Shown here: one piece after another, positions 7,289-11,780 of the stretch
Position numbering within the stretch: the first letter of the stretch is position 1
How the letters are laid out: each line of letters begins with the position of its first letter
Source: Cephalothrix simula
Lineage: Eukaryota; Nemertea; Palaeonemertea; Archinemertea; Cephalotrichidae
Reading direction: 5' to 3'
NCBI GenBank assembly: GCA_035591015.1
Contig: JAXIUW010195511.1
Location: 1-11,780 of the forward strand
DNA length: 11,780 nt
Program-made: the position numbers and the translations under genes
Notes under the pieces: generated by a model
Databases searched by the model: none
Seen by the model: the letters and a program-made list of their open reading frames with translations, nothing else
What the model was told of the DNA's origin: nothing

Positions 7289-7460
7289 TACTTGCCTGCG
7301 CACGGATGGTACCGTGAGGACAGGTTATATCTATACAAATTATCAATCATTATGTGTTTGACGTGGTAGATGTACATGTATCCTGCCAAATACTCCAATG
7401 AGCTTCGAGCTTTCTGCTCACGTGGTCAGAGTTAATCGTGATGGGCTGATCAGGGGCAAA

Positions 7461-7499
7461 TGTATTTCTGTTAATACAATTGTATTCTGTTAATACAAT
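7461..7499 (+). repeat. Tandem palindromic ~19-bp doublet
   Basis: Two adjacent copies of TGTATT(T)CTGTTAATACAA lie head to tail, differing by one inserted T. Each copy can fold, with ATTGTATT pairing to AATACAAT around CTGTT in the second (7479-7499). It is a small hairpin doublet early in the presumed 3' UTR, of unknown role. Confidence 0.7.
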
Positions 7500-7639
7500 G
7501 ATCTCTAGGATTAAAGCGATGCCAAATCATGTGCTCACGTCTATGGAAAATTGGCTTCAACTGTACAATCTAAAAGGATTCGTACTAGTCTTGGTGCTCA
7601 TAGAATATCATGCCATTAATCGTCCCAACAGCGGAAAAT

Positions 7640-7680
7640 GTTAAATACGTTACATTGAATTGTTACGTTAAATACGTTAC
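7640..7680 (+). repeat. 14-bp direct repeat GTTAAATACGTTAC
   Basis: Exact copies lie at 7640-7653 and 7667-7680, with further cgttac and gacgttac variants to 7692. The cluster stands out because CpG-containing ACGT motifs are rare elsewhere in this AT-rich window. Confidence 0.8.
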
Positions 7681-7758
7681 GTTAGTGACGTTACTCTTCC
7701 GCCTTTGTATACCATCAGCATCGTTTTCATCACGTGATACGTTTTGACCAATTACGTG

Positions 7759-7779
7759 TGCTATGTGAAACACGTAGCA
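7759..7779 (+). other. Short RNA hairpin in the 3' UTR
   Basis: TGCTATGTG and CACGTAGCA pair with one G-U wobble around an AAA loop, giving a 9-bp stem. The hairpin lies just upstream of the K-box cluster. It could affect access to those sites or bind a protein, but nothing in the sequence shows this. Confidence 0.45.
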
Positions 7780-7792
7780 TCCATAGTTTGCT

Positions 7793-7956
7793 CTGTGATA
7801 TCCCAAAATGCATCGAAGAATAATAACGATTTTTGTATTCATTCATTTCAAATGTTCGATGAACCTTCATTCAAATTTTCCATTTTTTATTTTTCTTCCG
7901 TTCAAAATTGTGATTTTTCTACAATGATACGTTATACCGGTACTATGAAATGTGAT
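7793..7956 (+). promoter_or_regulatory. Cluster of three K-box motifs (TGTGAT)
   Basis: TGTGAT occurs at 7794-7799, 7909-7914 and 7951-7956. The first copy is embedded in CTGTGATA (7793-7800), an exact eight-base complement to the 5' end of miR-2 family microRNAs, UAUCACAG. K boxes in insect 3' UTRs mediate repression by this protostome family. A fourth copy lies at 10595. The cluster suggests post-transcriptional control of the receptor, provided this DNA is transcribed and the species carries miR-2. Confidence 0.4.
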
Positions 7957-9038
7957 TTAAAAGAGCACGTTTTTACACATTTAAAGTACACTTAATGGGT
8001 CCACACAGTTAAGAACTTAACATGCAGCTTAAATTATTTTCCACATATAATGCAGGTGTATTAAATGTAAGTCCATATTTAAAATTTACTATGGCAGATG
8101 TGCATAGTATGAAATATTATTTAGACACCAAAAGTACCTACAACACTTTCAGTATTTTATCATTGTTACAAGTTACAAATGAGCGGGGTTTTTTTTCACT
8201 TTTTCACTACAAATATTCAGGTTATATATATTTTTATTTGAGAACATATATTTTATGCTTACAGACTATAACAACACTAGTTTGTTGTTATTCTTGAACA
8301 AAAAATATTATTTGTATTCAATGCTTGCATTCTTACCTAAAATCTCGCATTATATCTTTATTAAATAATTATTCAAATTTATGTAATTGATATTAGTTTG
8401 AAAACTAAAATTCTTTTATTATTATCTAAGAATTTTAATTATTTTTTAATGAGATTATTGGTTATCAGCTTTAAAAATCAAAGTTGAATTACAAAAGGTT
8501 TCGAATACTTAAAAATGCATTTTATTATTTTTGAAACTAATTCTAAAAGATTTTGTTAAACCTTTTTTCGTTTAAAATTACTTAAATATATCAGATCATA
8601 AATGAATTTTAATAATAGTTCTAGTCATGGAATTGTCATTCAACCAAGTTTCTTAAAATATAATAGAAGAATTTCTAATTTATTCTTAGACTTTAATATT
8701 TATAAAAAAGGTCTAATGATAGATATGTCATCAACTTCAAAAATCATAAGAAAAATTCTAATATTATGAAATTATAAATTCAATCTTTTTTTGAAAATTA
8801 TCTTATCTTTTATAAGTATGCAAAAGATCTAATGTAACTACTTATTATACCCAATCACTAACACAATCACTGTTCTGTTTGCTTTTATACTTAAATATAT
8901 CGCTTTCCATATTATACAATGTATCTCACTTTTTCTATTACAAAATAGAATATATAGGTGACATGTTTTTTGCATTTAATCCCCAAACTGATTTGTTTGT
9001 TGGATACAATTTTGTACAATAATTTTTTTACTTGAAAT

Positions 9039-9082
9039 TGTATATATGATATTCATAATAATGTAAATAGTTATTGTATATT
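9039..9082 (+). promoter_or_regulatory. Cluster of three PUF/Pumilio-type sites
   Basis: TGTATATA (9039-9046), TGTAAATA (9062-9069) and TGTATATT (9075-9082) lie within 44 bases. The first two match the Pumilio consensus UGUANAUA exactly and the third ends in U. Pumilio proteins repress or localise mRNAs through such clusters. AT-rich DNA yields these octamers by chance fairly often, so the clustering is the only real support. Confidence 0.35.
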
Positions 9083-9407
9083 ATTCTAATGATTGGCGTG
9101 CGAATGATATGTTGTGACGTGTTTTGTGGTCAGTAATCAGTTTTTGTACTTGCAATTAGTATATTAGTTTTAAAAGTATATATTAAAAAAGTTTTAAACA
9201 TAAGTCAATCGATTACAAGTATCTTTATCTCATTCAAATCGAATTTTTGATTAAATTAGTTTAGATCGGGATCTTATAATAATTTGGCTAATTTTTCGAA
9301 GAAGGTTTCCTTATAGTATATTGTACTTTTAATACCCTTATGTTTTTTTTAATTATCAAGCATTTTAATGTCTGAGATTCAAAACAAAATAAGAATCTTT
9401 TCAACAG

Positions 9408-9895
9408 AATAAATATGGTAAAAACCTATACATTATTCGAAACAGCTGTATAAAATTTTAAAAATGGGAAATGTTTTTTTAAGCAAAGCAAATATGGTTC
9501 TCTAAAAACCTATACATTGTTCATCAATGTATAAATCAGCTGTATAAAATTCTGAAAATTCATTCACATTTTAATGTTAAAAATTCTAAAAATTGGAAAT
9601 ATGGTAATCTAAAAACCTACACATTAAACAAATTTTAATATGTAAAATTCTAAAAATGGGGAATATTTTTAAAGCTAAATAAATATGGTTATCAAAAATT
9701 ACACATTATTCGCATTTGATTGTAAAAAAAAAGCTGTGTAAAATTGTAAAATAGAAAACCTTTTTAAAGCTAAATAAATATGGTAATCTAAAAACTTAAG
9801 ACATTATTTGCATTTTAATGTTTAAACAAGCTGTATTTTCTAAAAATGGGTAATATTTCAAACTAAATGATTATAGTAATCTAAAACCTTCTTAA
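9408..9895 (+). repeat. Six-copy ~90-bp tandem array
   Basis: Units begin with AAATATGG-like sequence at about 9411, 9490, 9598, 9681, 9776 and 9868 (spacing 79-108). Shared blocks in order are aatatggtaatctaaaaacc, tacacattattcgcatttta, aagctgtataaaattctaaa and aatgggaatattttt, plus aaagctaaataa. Copies are diverged by indels. Units 1, 4 and 5 carry AATAAA, so the array multiplies potential poly(A) signals inside the presumed 3' UTR. Confidence 0.85.
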
Positions 9896-11014
9896 ACTAT
9901 GGTCATACACGATTTGCAGCAAAATATTCCAACCTTACACTTCTCACTTATTTACTATAGCTGTAGCCACACTTAAGCAAATGATATCTTTTTATTTCTT
10001 CCATTGCAGAAAGGTGATAAATAACTATTAAAATGAAGTTCTTAAGATATTATTTTTTCCAATTAAGATTCTTTTTAGATACTATAACTTACTTCCATTC
10101 GCATTCTTAAGTCTTCTGTTCTATTCGCACGCTGAGTAATGCATTTTGTACATGTGTACTGTTAATAGGTGAATTTTTTCTCACTAATACTCACAAAATG
10201 CTCAAATCTTGATCAAGTATTACTCTTTTTGGGAGTATATTTTTGTTACGTTCGTAATGGTTGTGTATATATGATCACTCCTTGAAATGGTAGAATATTC
10301 AAATTCTTAGTTTTAAAAATTCATCTTTGATTGATCTTAATTGGTTATTAGTTAAAATAATTATTACTAAGGTCAGATTTAATCAACTTAACCATAAGTT
10401 CGAGCTCTTCTTTTTGACATGCTTAGTGAACTTTACTCCAATGGTGTATTTTCTGGAGAAGTTAGAAAAAAGGTTTGACGTCATCATTTAAGATCATTTA
10501 AACTTGTATTGGATAAATCTGGTCTTTCTAGTATGGTAACTTTTAAGCGGTAACTTTTTGAACTCCTTTAATGCTGTTTAAACACTTGTAATAATGTGAT
10601 CTTTTATTTAGAAAAATGTCAGCGCTAGTGTAATTTAGCTGCTCAATATGCAACAATAATTATTTAACTGATTTTCCATTACCCGAAAATGAACAATGTG
10701 TGCGCTCTTATTAATAAGAGCAATAGAGACAGACAATCACAAAATTATAAATTTTCATTACTATCTTAATTAAATGTAACTATCCTAATTAGATTTATTT
10801 AATTTAATAATCAATTAAATTAATTTAAATTAAATTAAATTATTGGGTGAATTGTTTAATTGGTATGCAGTAATTTTAAGCTATTGCACTTTATTTATAT
10901 TTATACCATAATTATATTTATACCATGACTTTTCTGGGTTTTCATGACTAACAAATAAGTAACCCAAAAATGGCAGCAAAAATGGGATAAGTAGATGTAG
11001 CATGACAGGTTCTC

Positions 11015-11052
11015 CGCCATATTGAATTATGGCGTCATAATTCAATATGGCG
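11015..11052. repeat. Perfect 17-bp inverted repeat with 4-base loop
   Basis: CGCCATATTGAATTATG and CATAATTCAATATGGCG are exact reverse complements separated by GCGT. In RNA this is a strong hairpin; in DNA it is a near-palindrome that could extrude as a cruciform. It may be the centre of a foldback transposon remnant, but no longer terminal repeat or duplicated target was seen. It is too short for an ordinary pre-microRNA. Confidence 0.85.
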
Positions 11053-11596
11053 ACCGATTGGCTCAGAAACCTCTATTTCATACTACTCAGCTACAATTTC
11101 AGAAATCGGAAAGTGCAATTTATAACGATCAAGTCATCGGTCTTGTTCTAACTCTTTCTTTATCGTAAATATTTGCAATATTGTTTTCTAGTCATAATGG
11201 GTTTTGTATTTTGTTGGAAATTTAATTGTTTTATGTAGAAAAGCAATGTAGTTTTAAATTGACTCTTATTAATTAAAATTTTATACGGATTTCGTATTTT
11301 TATTTCTACTTAATACTAGTATATTCTTCAGAATGTAGATGAATTTTAAACAAAAGGTGCTACTTCGTGTATTTTCTGAGATGATGAAAATTGCAAAATT
11401 ATTTTTGAAAAATCAATAAAAATTTGTATTGTATACAAATTTCATAACGTTTTAATGAAACGATCAAATTATTATCATTATTATTATTAAACATTTAACT
11501 ATAAAACTATGAAAATTATCAATTATGAAATTTATATCATCATTTCAGAGTTTGCATCCCGTCCTGTATTAAACGTGTATTGTCCGTGTATTGTAC

Positions 11597-11670
11597 AATA
11601 AATGTACAGAATATTTCAAACGAGTTATTCTTTTATTACGTGTATTTTGTGCTTGTGTGTGTGTTTTGTC
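11597..11670 (+). terminator. Best poly(A) signal with GT-rich downstream element
   Basis: AATAAA at 11597-11602 is followed after about 35 bases by a GT-rich stretch, tgtattttgtgcttgtgtgt and on to 11670, which fits the downstream element of animal cleavage sites. TGTA motifs flank the hexamer, the form bound by CFIm. No other AATAAA after the stop codon has such a clear downstream element. Cleavage would be expected near 11615-11630, ending a 3' UTR of roughly 4.3 kb. Confidence 0.5.
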
Positions 11671-11780
11671 ATTATGCAATGGTTACTATCAAATACCTAC
11701 CAATGGTTGTATTCCATTCCCTCTCTCGGATAGATTCGAGTGAGCTTTCCTTCCTCCCGGAAATGGGGAAGTGAATGGAA
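11671..11780. other. Downstream flank, nothing recognised
   Basis: This sequence after the GT-rich element becomes less AT-rich and pyrimidine-rich. The open frame ending at 11774 begins inside the poly(A) region and has no coding features. I see no gene, repeat or promoter here. Confidence 0.5.

Larger units (their letters stand above)
7289..11620 (+). other. Probable long 3' UTR
   Basis: From the stop codon to the best poly(A) signal no convincing further coding exon, splice pair or opposite-strand gene is visible. GC is higher in the first 700 bases and then falls, as in many animal 3' UTRs. The region holds small hairpins and repeats (7461-7779), K boxes (7793-7956), PUF-type sites (9039-9082), a tandem array with internal AATAAA copies (9408-9895) and a strong foldback (11015-11052). 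Earlier ends are possible at ATTAAA 8360, AATAAA 9408, 9678 and 9773, and AATAAA 11415. The open frames at 7744-7995 and 8022-8297 look like chance. Confidence 0.5.

Noticed and set aside
7150-7398. 82-codon frame on the minus strand
   Set aside because: It is antisense to the terminal exon and early 3' UTR; its length follows from the higher GC there, and it has no motif or splice context.
7744-7995. 83-codon frame on the plus strand after the stop codon
   Set aside because: It is rich in Phe, Ser, Asn and Lys as expected of translated AT-rich DNA, has no domain or signal, and lies inside the probable 3' UTR. A short protein cannot be excluded.
8022-8297. 91-codon frame on the plus strand
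   Set aside because: The hydrophobic end translates T-rich low-complexity sequence; no coding signature or splice sites support it.
10790-10850. Dense AATTTAAT/TTAAATTAAAT repeats
   Set aside because: This is simple AT low complexity, not a structured array or a matrix-attachment region that could be supported.
11580-11774. 64-codon frame at the window end
   Set aside because: It runs through the poly(A) signal and GT-rich element and lacks any recognisable domain.
1-11780. tRNA, rRNA, CRISPR, bacterial operon or phage signals
   Set aside because: None seen; the AT-rich repeats are irregular and diverged rather than spaced like CRISPR, and gene structure is plainly eukaryotic.

Overview
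The window is animal (metazoan) nuclear DNA, about 70% A+T, holding the 3' end of one intron-rich gene on the + strand. Long AT-rich introns, GT-AG splice sites with polypyrimidine tracts, small phase-matched exons and the absence of long open frames or prokaryotic signals all support this. The species cannot be fixed. Low GC, introns of 0.7 to 2.7 kb and clustered K-box (miR-2-type) motifs in the 3' UTR suggest a protostome, perhaps an arthropod, but this is inference.

The gene encodes a single-pass type I membrane protein. Four exons join in frame: 1370-1480 (transmembrane helix, phase 1 to phase 1), 4217-4389 (phase 1 to 0), 6307-6446 (phase 0 to 2) and 7159-7288 (phase 2 to stop). Together they give 183 residues: a glycine-zipper helix, a short basic stop-transfer and a Tyr-rich tail of about 155 residues ending in Ser-Thr-Asn-Val, a class I PDZ-binding C-terminus. 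This architecture best fits an immunoglobulin-superfamily adhesion receptor of the Kirre/Roughest (NEPH, irregular chiasm C) type. The ectodomain exons lie upstream of the window, so the family call is moderate.

The most interesting feature is signs of alternative splicing around the membrane and tail, all phase compatible: a 42-nt microexon candidate (2541-2582, 50% GC) with a UGCAUG downstream; a 51-nt in-frame extension of the 4217 exon (4390-4440); candidate alternative last exons at 3089-3201 and 3401-3435; and a possible 30-nt juxtamembrane microexon at 676-705. None is proven without transcripts.

The introns hold decayed tandem duplications: 3262-3529 with 3643-3980, a roughly 250-bp array at 4971-6262 that runs up to an exon, and 59-bp and 21-bp doublets. 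After the stop codon comes an apparently very long 3' UTR of about 4.3 kb. It contains three K boxes, a cluster of three PUF-type sites, a roughly 90-bp six-copy array, a perfect 17-bp foldback, and a well-formed poly(A) signal with a GT-rich downstream element at 11597-11670. No RNA gene, CRISPR array, complete transposon or second gene was recognised.
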